From Boesenbergia rotunda (Eukaryota; Streptophyta; Magnoliopsida; Zingiberales; Zingiberaceae): a DNA stretch of 64,000 bases. The translations under genes were made by a program, and so were the position numbers. Below the pieces are notes generated by a model. It saw nothing but the letters and a program-made list of their open reading frames with translations. It had not been told where the DNA came from and made no database searches. The stretch lies in the NCBI GenBank assembly GCA_024364735.1, contig JAGFNQ010009510.1, positions 62,001 to 126,000 on the forward strand, in the 5' to 3' direction. Position 1 is the first letter of the stretch. Every line of letters begins with the position of its first letter. Of this stretch, positions 1 through 11,408 are shown in pieces.

Positions 1-215
1 CATCTTGGGCATCATTGACACCACAAGATGGTAGGAGCTCGGGATGCTCCCGGCCGGGCATCCTCGGCGCCTTATCCAGGTCTACACATCTTGGGTATTC
101 TCGGCACCACAAGATGACAGGAACTCGGGTTGGTCCCGACCGGGCATCCTTAGTACCTCGGCCAGGTCTACAAATCTTAGGCATCCTCGACACCACAAGA
201 TGGTAGGAACTCAGG
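1..215. repeat. Tandem repeat, about 86-bp unit, about 2.5 copies
   Basis: Three copies of a block that opens with CATCTTGGGCAT or close variants start near 1, 87 and 172. Each contains the shared phrase CACCACAAGATG. The array lies beyond the integrase C-terminus of element A, so it is probably in A's 3' noncoding region before an LTR outside the window. The piece from 216 to 371 shows nothing recognisable. Confidence 0.7.
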
Positions 216-371
216 CTTTACACCTCCATTTGGATTTTGATGCGACATTTCTCATGTTCCTTTAATTGACAAAGCTCCAACAGAATACAAATTTGTTTAC
301 AAGCACACGTACTACACGACCGACTTACTGGGTGCAATAAGGTTGGAGGTGACTCGCATTCCATGGTCTCT

Positions 372-826
372 CTAGTCTTTTGTCATAGGAATCTTGCAAA
401 TAATAACTGCCACCGCGAGTTTTTTGACGATCATGTAAGGTCTACTCCATTGAAGTTCAAGCTTCCCAACATCACCAACTGGATTGATCCTTTTCCACAC
501 CCAATCTCCGACCTGGAAAGTCCGGGGGATCACTCGATGGTTATAGACTTGTTGCATGCGTCGGCGATACGTAGCTAGTCGGGTGGCCGCTTTGTTACAC
601 ACTTCCATCACCAAGTCTAGATCGAGTAGTCGCTCCTGGTCGTTATTCTCCTTGTTGTAGAGTTGTCGCCAGGTTGATTCGTCGCCTACTTCAACAGGGA
701 TTACCGCATCTACGTCATAGACCAGATTAAAAGGACTTTGTCCGGTCCCCTCTTTGGGAGTGGTACGATACGACCATAGGACACTTGGGAGATCTTCGAC
801 CCAACTGCCTCCGGCATGGTCTAACT
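372..826 (-). pseudogene. Element A integrase C-terminal part
   Basis: This minus-strand translation continues the integrase core at 29,230-29,551 after a 28.4-kb interruption by element B. Visible phrases are LWSYRTTPKEGTGQSP, the usual end of a gypsy integrase core, and then FQVGDWVWKRI and GKLELQWSRPYMI, the GPY/F-like module. The open part covers 372-614; upstream to 826 the frame stays readable. There is no chromodomain, as expected for Tat-like rather than chromovirus elements. It is inactive as DNA because the gene is split. Confidence 0.85.
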
Positions 827-2511
827 TGTAGGATCGGTGTTGGTCGATAGAGGGGGGTGAATATCGACTCGAGCGTTTCGTCGGAATTTCATCAGAAAAC
901 TTTGTCTTTCTATCAAGGTTACTACGCAGTGAAAAATAAAGTAAAAGAAAGAAAGATACAAAATAAACACGCGGGATTTACTTGGTTCCCAAACCCCCAG
1001 GGTTAGTATATCCAAGGCCTAAGCACTCAATCGTGAGTCCACTAATGGTCTCCTTTCCGGACTTTTTGGAGGCAGAAAAACCTATCTTACAGTTTGATTT
1101 ACAAGCAAAGATAGTAAATAAATATGACTCGTAAATAAAAAGCAAACAAAAAAAAAACTCGGCCAACTCTGGAAGTTCGAAGTGCAACGCACTTTCTCCT
1201 GGAGCCTCCTTGGTCGCGGCGTTTCGACTTGAGCACGTTTGCTTCGCACAGACTGCTTTAGCAGATGTGAAAGTTAATGTCCTGAGATGAGGGGTCGAAC
1301 CCCTTTATATATAAGCTTCTCGGGTGCCTGAGGGCTCTTGGGCGCCTGTCACGTGTGGTCAAACTTCATCCGAACCACCGAAATCGCAGCAGGGATAAGA
1401 CTAGCCGTTCCTAGACGCCTGGGATGGGCTGCCCCCAACTGGGGCGCCCAGCATACCTTGGGCGCCTGATTCAAGTCAGGCGCCCAGGATGTTCTTCCCA
1501 GGTTCCTTTTCTCTTACGTTTGCTCTCCTATCTTGCCTCCAACTCCAGGTACCTGCAAGACAACAAACACAAGACAAAAATACAAATAATTTTAGTCTTA
1601 ACTTATTGGTTCTGACTTTGGATTTCACCCGAAACCTTAGGTCGAACCGACGCCTAATGTTCCCTTTCTCGGGGAGCGCGCCCTCATCTACTCCACACTG
1701 GAGAAGTTACTTTTGCCAACCGGAACCTCCGGTTGGACTTTTGCTCAGCCTTTGAGAACTTGAATCTTGAGACGTCCGACCTCGACCCGTCTCTACTTCT
1801 GTTCGGAATTCCTGCTCGACTAGAGCTTTTGCCAACCGGGACCTCCAGCTGGACTTTTGCTCGGCCTCCGAGAACTCGGATCTTGGGACGTCCGACCTCG
1901 ACCCATCTCTACTTCTGTCCGCAATCCTCTCTCGGCAAAGACTCTGTTGCCCGATCCCCAACCAGGACTTAGTGCTTAGTCCCCCGGACCAAGACTTCGT
2001 GCCCAGCTTCACTAACTACGGCTTAGTCCACCTAGTTTCACTCACTAGGACCCAGCTTCACTCACTAGGATTTAGTTCACCTAGCTTCACTCACTAGGAT
2101 TTCTTCCACCTAGCTTCCCTTGCTAGGACCCGACTTCACTCACTAGGGTTTCTTTCACCATAATCACTCCTTTGCTAGTCATCATAATTCTGACTAGACT
2201 TTCTCCAATCTTCAGGTAAATATAATCCCCAAACCTCAAGTCCGGTTTGATTTAATCCCTTGGTCAAACTGACCAACCATGGGTTGTATTCATTCTGCCA
2301 AACATCAGATCCTATTTAGTTTAACCCTTTGTCAACCTGATCAAAACTGGGTTTACCTTACCAAACATAAAGTCCTGTTTGGTTTAACCGTTGATCACTT
2401 TGACCACCCTTAATATATGATCTAACATATATTGTTACTAACTTTAGTATATTGTTAAACATCGAAACCCTAGAGGATGACTGTTCATCACTGATGCATT
2501 TTGTACTAACA
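827..2511 (-). repeat. Element B 3' LTR
   Basis: A 1,685-bp LTR alignable end to end with 27,525-29,224. In the sense (minus) direction it starts TGTTAGTACAAAA and ends CCTACA. A TATA box is at 1,304-1,315, with inverted GGCGCC words just upstream in the sense direction, including GGGCGCCTGA and TCAGGCGCCC with a 6-nt loop at 1,460-1,485. A block of about 115 bp rich in CCAACCGG is present twice near 1,710-1,920. No coding function is expected. Confidence 0.9.
1304..1315 (-). promoter_or_regulatory. TATA box in element B LTR
   Basis: The minus strand reads CTTATATATAAA. The equivalent position in the other LTR (28,018-28,030) reads CTTGTATATAAAG. It sits next to the GGCGCC inverted-repeat words, the same layout as in C1, D and F. 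Inferred from sequence only. Confidence 0.6.
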
Positions 2512-2525
2512 GTCTCCCCCTTTTT
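2512..2525 (-). other. Element B polypurine tract
   Basis: The minus strand reads AAAAAGGGGGAGAC and directly abuts the LTR start TGTTAG. It matches the PPT of C1 (AAAGGGGGAGA) and supports B belonging to the SIRE group. Confidence 0.85.
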
Positions 2526-3055
2526 GATGTTTGATAATATCTTAAGTTAGGTTATGTCGAATGGTTCTAGGTTTAACACTTGGGAGAAAATAAAAAATCT
2601 AACTTAAGCCTCTCTCCCCCTTTGTCATACATCAAACGGAAATAAAAAAATTGCACCAACAATAAGATTTTTAAAAAAAATTAACTTAAGTCTCTCTCTA
2701 ATTTTTAAGATAATCTCTCTCCTTTTGAAAATACTTAAGTACTTGTTCTATAAAGTATTCTAAAAAGCATTCTAAAAAGTACTTAAGTATTTTCAACTCT
2801 TACCCTCTTTTTTGAGAAAAACTAAGTACTTGTTCTATAAAGTATTCTAAAAAGTACTAAGTACTTAAATTAATACTGCACCAATAATATGTGATCATAT
2901 ATATATATATATATATTAAAAAAAATTTGAACTTCCCTAAGTCTTGACTCTATATTAGGAATCTTGTTGACCACAAAAAAATTCCTATGTGGCTTAGGAA
3001 TTTTCCAAAAGTGAATATTTTCAGTGGAATCTAGTTTTGAAAAATAATAATTTTC
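2526..3055 (-). other. Element B 3' noncoding region, left piece
   Basis: An AT-rich stretch with repeated TTCTAAAAAGTACTTAAGT-like words and a short (AT)n at about 2,897-2,916. No coding frame is supported. It continues on the far side of the C1 insertion at 24,076. The TTTTC at 3,051-3,055 is the left TSD copy of C1. Confidence 0.75.
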
Positions 3056-3663
3056 TGTTGGTGTCGGAAGCACCAAAGTCGAACCTATGTTTTGATAATG
3101 GCAAAGGGTTCAGAAGTTAAGATTTGGTTGTGATCTAACAAGCTTATTAAGTGTGCAGGAAAGTCCTAGGTACACTAGGCACTAAGTCCTGGTTCTATGA
3201 ATTGGGCACTAAGTCCTGGCCGCGAGCTGGGCTACTTAGTCCTGACATAAGATTGGGCAGGAAGACCTGGTTGAGGACTAGGCACCGAAGACCTGGTGAG
3301 TGAAGCTGGGCACTAAGACCTGGTCGAGGACTGGGCACCGAAGACTTGGTGAGTGAAGCTGGGCACGAAGACCTGAATGCGGATTGGGCACGAAGACCTG
3401 GTGAGTGAAGCTGGATAAAAGTCCAACTGGAGGAGCTGGTTGGCAAAAAGGTAAATTCTCCTGAGAAGAGTAGGTGAGAACGCGTTCCCCGTAGGAGGGA
3501 ATATTAGGCGTTGGTTCGACCTAGGGTTCGATTTGGGAGACCCAAAGTCAGAACCAAGACAGCTCAGGCTGTAAATAATGCTCTAAACTTATCATTTGTA
3601 TGCTTTGTATGTCTTTGGAACTAACCCTGGTTGCAGGAACAAATGGAAGGAGTTTCTGCACTC

Positions 3664-3922
3664 AGGTGCCTCAATGGAGTGAGGTGCCCTAGCTGGGCTA
3701 GGCGCCTGTATTGAGACAGGCGCCCCAGTGAAGGGTTCAACAGAGCATTCGAAGCGAACTGCCACGCAAGCCTCTGGACCAAGTCAAGCTAGGTGCCTCT
3801 GTTAACACAGGCGCCCCAGTCAGCTCAGGCGCCCCAGTTGAAGGGATAAGGCCGAGTCTACGGATTGGGTTTCTCCCAGGATAGGTCACGTGTCAGGCGC
3901 CCCCTTCAACACAGGCGCCCCA
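3664..3922 (+). repeat. Cluster of GGCGCC-cored inverted repeats in C1 U3
   Basis: About nine copies of GGYGCC lie in 260 bp, several paired as hairpins. The clearest is GGCGCCTGT (3,701-3,709) facing ACAGGCGCC (3,716-3,724) with a 6-nt loop. The cluster ends about 10 bp before the TATA box. The 3' LTR copy at 23,360-23,632 keeps the layout. Confidence 0.75.
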
Positions 3923-3930
3923 CTGACCAC

Positions 3931-3940
3931 TATAAAAGGG
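3931..3940 (+). promoter_or_regulatory. TATA box of C1 5' LTR
   Basis: TATAAAAGGG, also present in the 3' LTR at 23,641-23,650. It is the best promoter candidate for C1 transcription. Confidence 0.75.
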
Positions 3941-4354
3941 GGTTCACCCCCAAGGCTTCCGAAGAACTTGCTAATCTCGCTCTCAACACTTTCATTCAAG
4001 CACTACGCTCCGACAAGCTCCGTACTCGTGATTTAAGTGCCGACTATGACCCGCTACTCCGAACTTCCAACCTCTCCGGTCGTCGGTAAAAGTTTTTAAG
4101 TGTTGTAATTTCATTTTCAGCTCTATATTTGTACTCCAACTTGTAAACTCTTTTCGAATATAGAATTGCCTATCGTAAACGGTCAATGACCGTGGGCCTT
4201 GGAGTAGGAGCCGACCGCGACTCCGAACCAAGTAAAAAGAAATCGTGTTAGCGATTGATTTTTTATTTTCCACTGTGCAATTACTCTTCGCTTTCCGAAA
4301 ATATTTCCGATCGATATTCACCCCCCCTCTATTGATTCAATCCGATCCCACAAG

Positions 4355-4366
4355 TGGTATCAGAGC
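4355..4366 (+). other. C1 primer binding site
   Basis: TGGTATCAGAGC, complementary to the 3' end of initiator tRNA-Met and the most common plant LTR primer site, two bases after the LTR end. Confidence 0.92.
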
Positions 4367-4519
4367 GGGTGGCTCAAACTTGGTGCAACCACCAGTTTGA
4401 GAATTTTTTTCGGATTTACGATTTTTTTTTCTTTCGCTCGAAATTTCTCATTAATATAGGTTGGTGCAACACCACTCGATCTTTTTTTTCACTATAAAAA
4501 TTCTTCTCGCACTACTAAT

Positions 4520-4536
4520 CCAAGACTGAGTCTTGG
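4520..4536 (+). other. Conserved pre-gag hairpin (C1)
   Basis: CCAAGAC and GTCTTGG form a perfect 7-bp stem with a 3-nt loop, 38 nt upstream of the gag ATG. The same stem, with a different loop, lies upstream of gag in element F (63,247-63,264, minus). Its position in the leader suggests a packaging, dimerisation or translation role; that is inference. Confidence 0.65.
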
Positions 4537-4573
4537 AACAAGTTTTTTAAAATTCTTTTTCAGAAAATTTTAA

Positions 4574-5839
4574 ATGACCATGCAAGAGGGATACAGCACC
4601 GCCAGACCCCCTCTTTTCAGTGGAGAAGATTTCTCCTACTGGAAAAGCAGGATGGAAGTCCACCTGAAAACTCAGGTGGACATGTGGATAATTATCCAAT
4701 CTGGGTTGGAAATTCCTAAAAATGCACAAGGCGTGGTGCAACACTATACCGAGTGGGATGACCCACTGAAGAAGAAAATTGAGGCCGACGCAAAGGCAAC
4801 CCAAACTTTGCAATGCGACTTAACTAAAGAGGAGCTGAACCAGGTAGGACCCTTCAACAGCGCGAAGGAGCTTTGGAACAAGCTGATCGAGCTGCACGAA
4901 GGTACTTCTGACACGAGGATCAGCAAAAGAGATCTGTTGCTTAACAGACTCTACACAATCAAGATGCACGACGGTGAGACTGTAACCCAACTCCACGCCA
5001 GAATTCAGGAGCTAATGAACGAACTGTACACGATAAATCACAAGGTTGAAAACCGTGACCTGATAAGGTATACTTTAAATTCATTTCCTAGAAACTCACT
5101 GTGGGCGTCTATGGTTGATGCCTACAATGTTTCAAGGAATTTATCTGAAATTAAGCTAGATGAGCTATTTTCTGAATTAGAACTGCACGAACAGACTAAC
5201 ACTACCTTGATCGAGAAAGGTATAACTTTTGTTGCAGGAAAATCTCAAGGAAAAGCTCCCAAAAAGAAGCCTCAACCAGCACCCGAGTCCGACTCAGACT
5301 TAGAATCAGAAGATAGTGAAGGGGATCGACCCAAGTTGGTTTGGCTAGCTCGGGATTACTACAAAGAACTAATGTACCAAACAAGCAAGAAGAAATCAAG
5401 CCGAAGAAAGGAAGATCTAGCAGAACCTTCAACGAGCTCGAAGAGAAAGACCAACGTTACTTGCTACGAATGCAACAAAAAGGGACACTTCAGGTTAGAG
5501 TGCCCCAACCTGAAGGAAACTAAGAAGGCTTGTAGAAAGAAGGCTCTTCAAGCCACTTGGGACGAATCATCTTCCGAAGAAGAAGAAGAAGTCCCGCACG
5601 CGAATCTATTCGCCCTAACCACCTCAGAAGACGTCGACTCCGGATCAGAATTGGAACCAGACGACGGAAGACTCACAATCTCGGAGAACGGGCAAATCAC
5701 TATAAGAGGTTACTCAAAATATGAATTGTCAAAATTAATTTCTTACTTGTCTCGTAACTTGCCGAAAGCCAAAATTCGGGTTGAGTCCCTCCGACAGGAA
5801 GTAAAACTCCTGAAAGAGAAGTCAACTCGAGGTCCTTGA
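4574..5839 (+). pseudogene. gag: C1 gag (capsid and zinc knuckle)
   Basis: A 421-residue open frame. The N-terminus has the copia gag phrase FSGEDFSYWKSRMEVHL, and residues about 50-215 match the UBN2-type gag helical domain (a typical phrase is LYTIKMHDGETVTQLH). A CCHC zinc knuckle, CYECNKKGHFRLEC, is at residues 297-310. An acidic, Ser-rich tail follows. The ATG at 4,574 suits the family because the first conserved phrase starts 10 residues later. The product would form the virus-like particle and bind RNA. The frame ends at 5,839 by a shift; its continuation is the next entry. Gag is the best-preserved gene of C1. Confidence 0.85.
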
Positions 5840-6231
5840 CCGAGCAAATTCAGGAAGGAAACTCAACTCAAGTTCAAAAACTTGAGGAAGAGAATTCCAC
5901 CGTGAAAACTCAAGTCAAGGAGCTCAGAGTTGCCTTGGAATGGTTTACTTCAGGTTCCAAGGGTCTTGACATGATCCTTGGAAAGCAGAAGTTCATACTC
6001 AATCGATCCGGACTCGGTTATCGAACCAAGTCAAGACAACATGCATATTATTCTGTATTGAACCAACCTAGAACCCGAGTCCAAGCATGGGTCCCCAAGC
6101 TCTATTTAAACAAAAAAGCTGGACCAAACCAGTATTGGATCCCCAAGGACAAGATTCACATCTTGCCTAACCCTTATCGAGGCTATAGTCCAGGGGGAGC
6201 CAATATAAAAACCATATTTATAGTTAAATAA
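5836..6231 (+). pseudogene. C1 gag C-terminal extension, shifted frame
   Basis: The frame downstream of a frameshift near 5,836 continues a heptad-like coiled coil (KLEEENSTVKTQVKELRVAL) and then a basic region rich in Tyr and Pro. SIRE-type gag proteins often carry such a long coiled-coil tail. There is no convincing own start codon, so this is part of gag rather than a separate gene. Confidence 0.65.
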
Positions 6232-6870
6232 TTTTACTGAATTGCTTGCTTGCTTGCTTGTCTATTTTCTTTCTGCAATTTTTTTCATGCTTAGACTTAG
6301 GACTGGTGAGATTAAGGATGAAAGACTTAATTGAAATTTGAACAACATAGTATTGGGTGGAGGTGAGATGATAGTACATTAGGGAAGTCTTTGTAGTGGT
6401 ACTAGCCGAAGCTACCGATCCAAGACCCAAACTAGTTAGACCAAAATCTTTCAAGAAGTAACTTGAGGATGAATTTTCAGTAAAAGGCTTTGTGAAAGGG
6501 TTGATGCTCCAATAAGGCTATGGCCAAAGAAGACCTTGTGCCTCGCCAAGACCTGGAAGCCAATTACTGAAAATCAAATTCAATTGACTACTTGTTAAAT
6601 TTGAATCTAACACAAATTTCAATTAATCTTAGATTCAACACATTTTTCAAAGTCAATAAACTTAACCTTATAAATTTTTCAAAATTAATTTATTGTCTTT
6701 AAAATTAATCATGTTTTTCAAAATTAAAATATTTATTTTTGAAAACCTGTCTCACAAAACCCATAAGGTTAACATGTTTGATAACACTAGATTGGGTAAG
6801 ACAGACTAGGCTGTGAAATTCAATTCAAGCTATTCCAAATCAACAAATACTTTATGTGTAGGAACATCAA
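6232..6870 (+). other. C1 spacer between gag and protease
   Basis: No readable frame is supported over about 640 bp. The phrases GAGATGATAGTAC, AAAGGGTTGATG and CCAATAAGGCTA recur in the minus strand of element B (about 25,080-25,540). The spacer is thus the only part of the SIRE interior that B visibly shares with C1. Confidence 0.7.
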
Positions 6871-7158
6871 GATTTGGACCAGTGGATGTTGGATAGCGGA
6901 TGCTCCAGACACATGACTGGAGATAAATTGAAATTCACCAAAATCAAGTTCAAGAACCTAGACTCAGTAGCATTTGGCAACAATGCTACACTCAAAGTAA
7001 TTGGGTCAGGTAACATTGAACTTAAATATGATTTTGTTATTAAGAAAGTACTCTTGGTTGAAAATTTTAAGTTCAATTTGCTTAGTATTAGTCAGCTCTG
7101 TGATATTGGTTACATAGTTACTTTCACCAACTCGGACTGCCTGATTAGGAACCTCTAA
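6871..7158 (+). pseudogene. C1 aspartic protease
   Basis: The catalytic motif is WMLDSGCSRHMTG, the copia retropepsin D-S-G-C form, near the start of the frame. It is followed by a typical VAFGNNATLKVIGSG strand and SISQLCDIGY. The frame stops at 7,156 and again at 7,201, after which the same frame continues into the integrase, so the pol ORF is broken by point mutations here rather than by a shift. It would process the polyprotein. Confidence 0.85.
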
Positions 7159-8076
7159 GATTCAGAAATAATGCTTAAGGGTACTAGGAAAAACAACGTT
7201 TAGACTATTAATCTACCCTTAATACCAAAATGCTTCTTGACTCAATTAAAAGAATCTAACCTTTGGCATAGGAGATTAGGTCACACTTATGTTAAACTAA
7301 TTGCTAAAATTACACAACTTGGTTTAATTAAAGGTGTACCAAAAATCAAGAATTTTGAAAACACAATCTGTAATTCATGTAAACAAGGTAAACAAACTAA
7401 GTCTACTCATAAAACAATTCAATCAGACTTAACCCAAACCACACTTGAGCTCCTACACCTTGACCTATTTGATTCACATGGAGCCAAGTCACTAAGCGGG
7501 AATCAATACTGCTTAGTAATTATCAATGATTACTCTAGATTTACCTGGGTTAGGTTCCTGAAAACTAAGGATGAAACCTTGAATCTATTTATCGACTTAT
7601 GCAAAATAATTGAAAACTAAAATGACACTAAGATTAAGAGACTTAGGAGTGATCACAGGGGAGAGTTTGAAAATCAAAGGTTTGAGGAATTCTGCAAAAT
7701 CAATGGGTATATTCATGAGTTTTCCTGTCCTAGAACCTCCCAACAAAATGGGATAGTGGAGAGAAAAAATAGAACCCTTCAGGAAGCTGCTAGGACCATG
7801 TTGAATGAATATAACCTAGCTAACCAATTTTGGGCAGAAGTAGTAAGTACGACATGCTACATCCAAAATAGGGTCCTAATTAACAAAAGGCATAATAAAA
7901 TCCCTTATGAACTATATTATCATAGAATGCCTAACCTACAATACCTAAGGGTCTTTGGGTGCAAAGTTCATATCCTGAACACTAAGGACTACCTAGGTAA
8001 GTTTCAATCTAAGTCAACCGCAGGGACCTTCTTAGGATATTCAACAACTAGTAGGGCCTATAGAGTTTACAATTAA
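7159..8076 (+). pseudogene. C1 integrase
   Basis: The GAG-pre-integrase zinc motif LWHRRLGH ... CNSCKQGK is at about 7,258-7,395. The catalytic core follows, with LLHLDLFD and IINDYSRFTW for the two acidic residues and NGIVERKNRTL for the glutamate (about 7,750). A TAA at 7,618 splits the core. The segment 7,621-7,755 is still recognisable as RSDHRGEFEN, with Arg where Gly is usual. The frame ends at 8,076. It would insert the cDNA copy. Confidence 0.85.
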
Positions 8077-8529
8077 TAAACAAATTCACAAAATTGAAGA
8101 AACTACTAACTTAATTTTTGATGAGGTAATTGAACCAAAAACTGATAATCAAAACTTAAACCAATCAAATATTGATCAGGAAGACAGTGAACCAACAATT
8201 CAACCATCAATTGAACCATTGATTGAACCTCTAAATGAACTAATCCTTGAACCAATTATTGCGGTATCAACTGAACCAATAACTGAACCGACCCAAGTAG
8301 TTGAACCAAACACTGAACCGAACCGTCCAGCCGGACCTGAGGCTGAACCTAATTCTAGAAGAACCAAGAAACCCAGACTCAATCACCCTTCTGATCAAAT
8401 TATGGGTGATCCAACCTTAGGAGTCAGAACTAGGTCTTCCAATAGAAATCTTAATCAGATCGCATTAATTTCAAAAATTGAACCTAAGACTATAGAGGAA
8501 GCCCTACCTGACTGGATCATAGCTATGTA
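8077..8529 (+). pseudogene. C1 integrase-RT linker
   Basis: A Pro/Glu/Thr-rich linker with repeats of TEP and NEP, then the conserved entry to the RT (VRTRSSNRNL, EEALPDWI). The frame differs from that of the integrase, so a frameshift lies between 8,060 and 8,219. A TAG at 8,528 replaces a codon that is usually Trp in this family. Confidence 0.7.
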
Positions 8530-10000
8530 GGAGGAGTTAGCCCAATTTGAAAGAAACCAAGTCTGGGAACTAGTATCTAAGCCTGAGGGCAAATCTATTA
8601 TAGATACTAAATGGGTGTTTAGAAACAAACTAAATGATCAAGGGGAAATTGTTAGAAATAAAGCCCGCCTAGTAGCTAAAGGGTTTAGTCAGGTCGAAGG
8701 GTTAGTTTATGATGAAACCTATGCCCCAGTAGCCAGACTTGAGTCAATTAGAATGTTGTTAGCCTTTGCAACCCATAGAGGGTTTAAGCTATATCAGATG
8801 GATGTCAAGTCTGCCTTTTTAAATGGGTTTATTAAAGAAGAAGTTTATATAGGACAACCCCCAGGATTTGAGGACCTAGAAAAACCTGACTATGTTTTTA
8901 AACTTAGAAAAACACTTTATGGGTTGAAACAAGCACCTAGGGCATGATATGAACGGTTATCAACCTATCTAATTTCTAAGAAATTTAACCAAGGTCAAAT
9001 TGACTCCACACTTTTTGTTAAAATCTTAGAAAAAAATATTTTTATTGCACAAATTTATGTTGATGATATAATTTTTGGATCCACCAACTCTAACTTTCTT
9101 AACGAATTTCTAAAAATAATGGAAAGTGAATTCGAAATGAGCTTGGTAGGTGAGCTCAACTTTTTCTTAGGATTACAAATTAAATAGACTAAAGATGATA
9201 ATTATGTTCACCAATCCAAGTATGCTAAAGAGTTAATAAAGATATTCAAAATGGATAATTCCAAAAGCTTAAGTACCCTTATGACTACAAATGTCAAAAT
9301 TGATAATGACCCTGAAGGTAAGCTTGTAGATCTTAAGTTATACCGAAGCATGATTGGTAGTCTACTTTACTTAACCGCTAGTAGACTTGATATCTTATTT
9401 TCTATAGGAATGTGTTCTAGGTACCAAACTTGTGCTAAGGAATCCCAATTAGCAGCCCTAAAAAGAGTACTTAGGTACATTAAGGGTACCCTAAGTGTAG
9501 GGATTTGGTATCGTAGGAATTCAACTTTTGAATTATTAGGATATTCTGACTCTGACTATGTTGGGTGCAAATTAGATAGAAAGAGTACAAGTGAAAGTTG
9601 CCAATTATTAGGATATAGCCTAGTCAGTTGGTGTAGTATAAAGCAACACTACGTAGCCTTGTCCACAATCGAAGCAGAATATGTTGCCCTAGGAGAGTGT
9701 GTAGCACAACTTTTATGGATGATGCACACTCTTAAGGACTTCCAACTTGACTACACCCAAACCCAAGTCTTTATTGATAACATTAGTTTAATCAACTTGA
9801 CTAAGAATCCGATTCAACATTCTCGAACAAAACATATAGAAGTCAAACATCATTTTGTAAAAGATCATGTAGCCAGGGGAGAAATAATACTTAAGCATGT
9901 GGACTCAAAATCCAACTTAGCTGACATCTTTACCAAACCCTTACCTGAGTCTGAGTTTAGCTCACTAAGAAGGCAGTTAGGGTTGTGCTTAGTAGAATAG
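8530..10000 (+). pseudogene. C1 reverse transcriptase and RNase H
   Basis: The RT begins QFERNQVWELV and continues through ARLVAKGFSQ, YQMDVKSAFLNG, LYGLKQAPRA and the catalytic YVDDIIFGST (about 9,054-9,083). RNase H follows, with LLGYSDSDYVG, TIEAEYVALGE and the C-terminal ADIFTKPLPES, ending at 10,000. In-frame stops occur after QAPRA (8,945, TGA for an expected TGG) and after GLQIK (9,184). The domain order RT-RH after integrase confirms copia. The copy is inactive but the family was complete. Confidence 0.88.
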
Positions 10001-11394
10001 GACTATTATATATTGTTTTCTTAAAAATTTTCCTATTTTTTTTAGAAAATTAGCAATTTGAAAAATCATTTTTTTTATGTTTTTGAAAGTTAAAATGATT
10101 TTTCGACTTAGTTTTTTTTATATAAAAACTACCCCTTCAAAACTAGGATTTTTGCGCAAATGAACTTAGCTTAGGCCCTAACTCTAGAACTACATGCACC
10201 TATAGATCTAAAAGCCAGCATCTCGCAAGCACCTTAGGATACTTTTGGTTGATAACCTAGATTGAGTTAAGATGCTTAGGTCTATGCCTTGATTCAAGAT
10301 GCTTTAAGTCAGCGCATCTGCAGTAATTGGGGCAATAAATACAAGTTGAACAACAATCAGGTTAAGTGTCAAGCTTAGAAACTCTAACTTGATCAGATCA
10401 CTTAATTTGACTAACTCTAGTGAAAGCTAATATTTTATAACAGTTAGTAAGTAGCTAACTGGGTTAGACAGGACCCGAACAAGATCGATTTAATTTGGGT
10501 TGGTCCATTTTTCTTGCTTGAAATCATTAGAGTTGGTTCAATACAGAATTACAAATTGTTTGACTAGCTCTACTTTACTTGCAATAAGTGTTATCAATTT
10601 TTTTTGATATATGGCAAAGGGGGAGAGAAACAAAAGAAAGAAGGAAAATTTTTCAATTTTTCAAATTCGTTAAAATTTCCATCTCTTGTTCAAAAAGTAT
10701 GCTCAGTTTTTAAGTACTTCAAATATTTTTCTAAGTATTTTTGAGTGCCTTAAAAATGTTTTCAAATTTTTCTAAGTATTTCTAGGTGCTTTCAAAATAC
10801 TTCGAAAAGGTTTCAAAAATTTCTAAGTGTATTTCTAAGGAAAATTTCTCTTAGAAAACAAAATTTGCCTGAGCTAAATTTTTTTTCTAAAAACCTTTTG
10901 GCAAATGGTGCTAAGTAAAATTTTCTTAGTAAACAAATTTTGTTTAACAAATAATGGTTAAAGATTTTTTGGTGAAAATGTTGTTAAGCAAACTCTTTCT
11001 AAGTTTGGAAAATTTTTCCCAAGTTCTCAAAATTGAAACTTTTTATGGGAAATCAATTTTCAAAATTTGTCTTGCCTAAGTAAACTTTTTCAAAAGTTTT
11101 TAAGTACAAGGTATTAGGCTTACAAAATCTTTTCAAAAATTGTCTAAGTGTTGAAAAGTTCTTGAGTGCTTTTTGCTCGTCTTTGAAAAATCTTTAGTCA
11201 AAAACTTAAAGCTTTTTGCTAAATTTTGAAAAACACTTAGCACTTAGAAAGTTTTACAAAAACCTGCATGACATTGAAAATTTCAGGGGGAGAACCTTTT
11301 CAGGGGGAGATAAATGAATTTATTTACTTACTGTTGTTAGATTGCTATAATATGTTGTTTTAACTTAACTTTTTGATCCGTGTTACCATAAATC
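10001..11394 (+). other. C1 3' noncoding region
   Basis: About 1.4 kb of AT-rich DNA with no supported ORF. It repeats words such as CTAAGTATTT and TTTCAAAA. Some SIRE elements carry an env-like ORF here; I see none. Confidence 0.75.
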
Positions 11395-11408
11395 AAAAAG
11401 GGGGAGAT
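11395..11408 (+). other. C1 polypurine tract
   Basis: AAAAAGGGGGAGA lies directly before the 3' LTR start TGTTGGTGCC. A second GGGGGAGA lies at about 11,285 and another near 11,297, a common SIRE arrangement. Confidence 0.85.

Larger units (their letters stand above)
3056..4352 (+). repeat. Element C1 5' LTR
   Basis: A 1,297-bp LTR that starts TGTTGGTGTCGG and ends CCCACA, two bases before the primer site. Features in order: a block repeating CCTGGTGAGTGAAG (3,290-3,410), GGCGCC inverted-repeat words (3,664-3,922), a TATA box (3,931-3,940) and a pyrimidine-rich U5 end. The matching 3' LTR is 1,311 bp once the nested insertion is removed. Confidence 0.92.
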
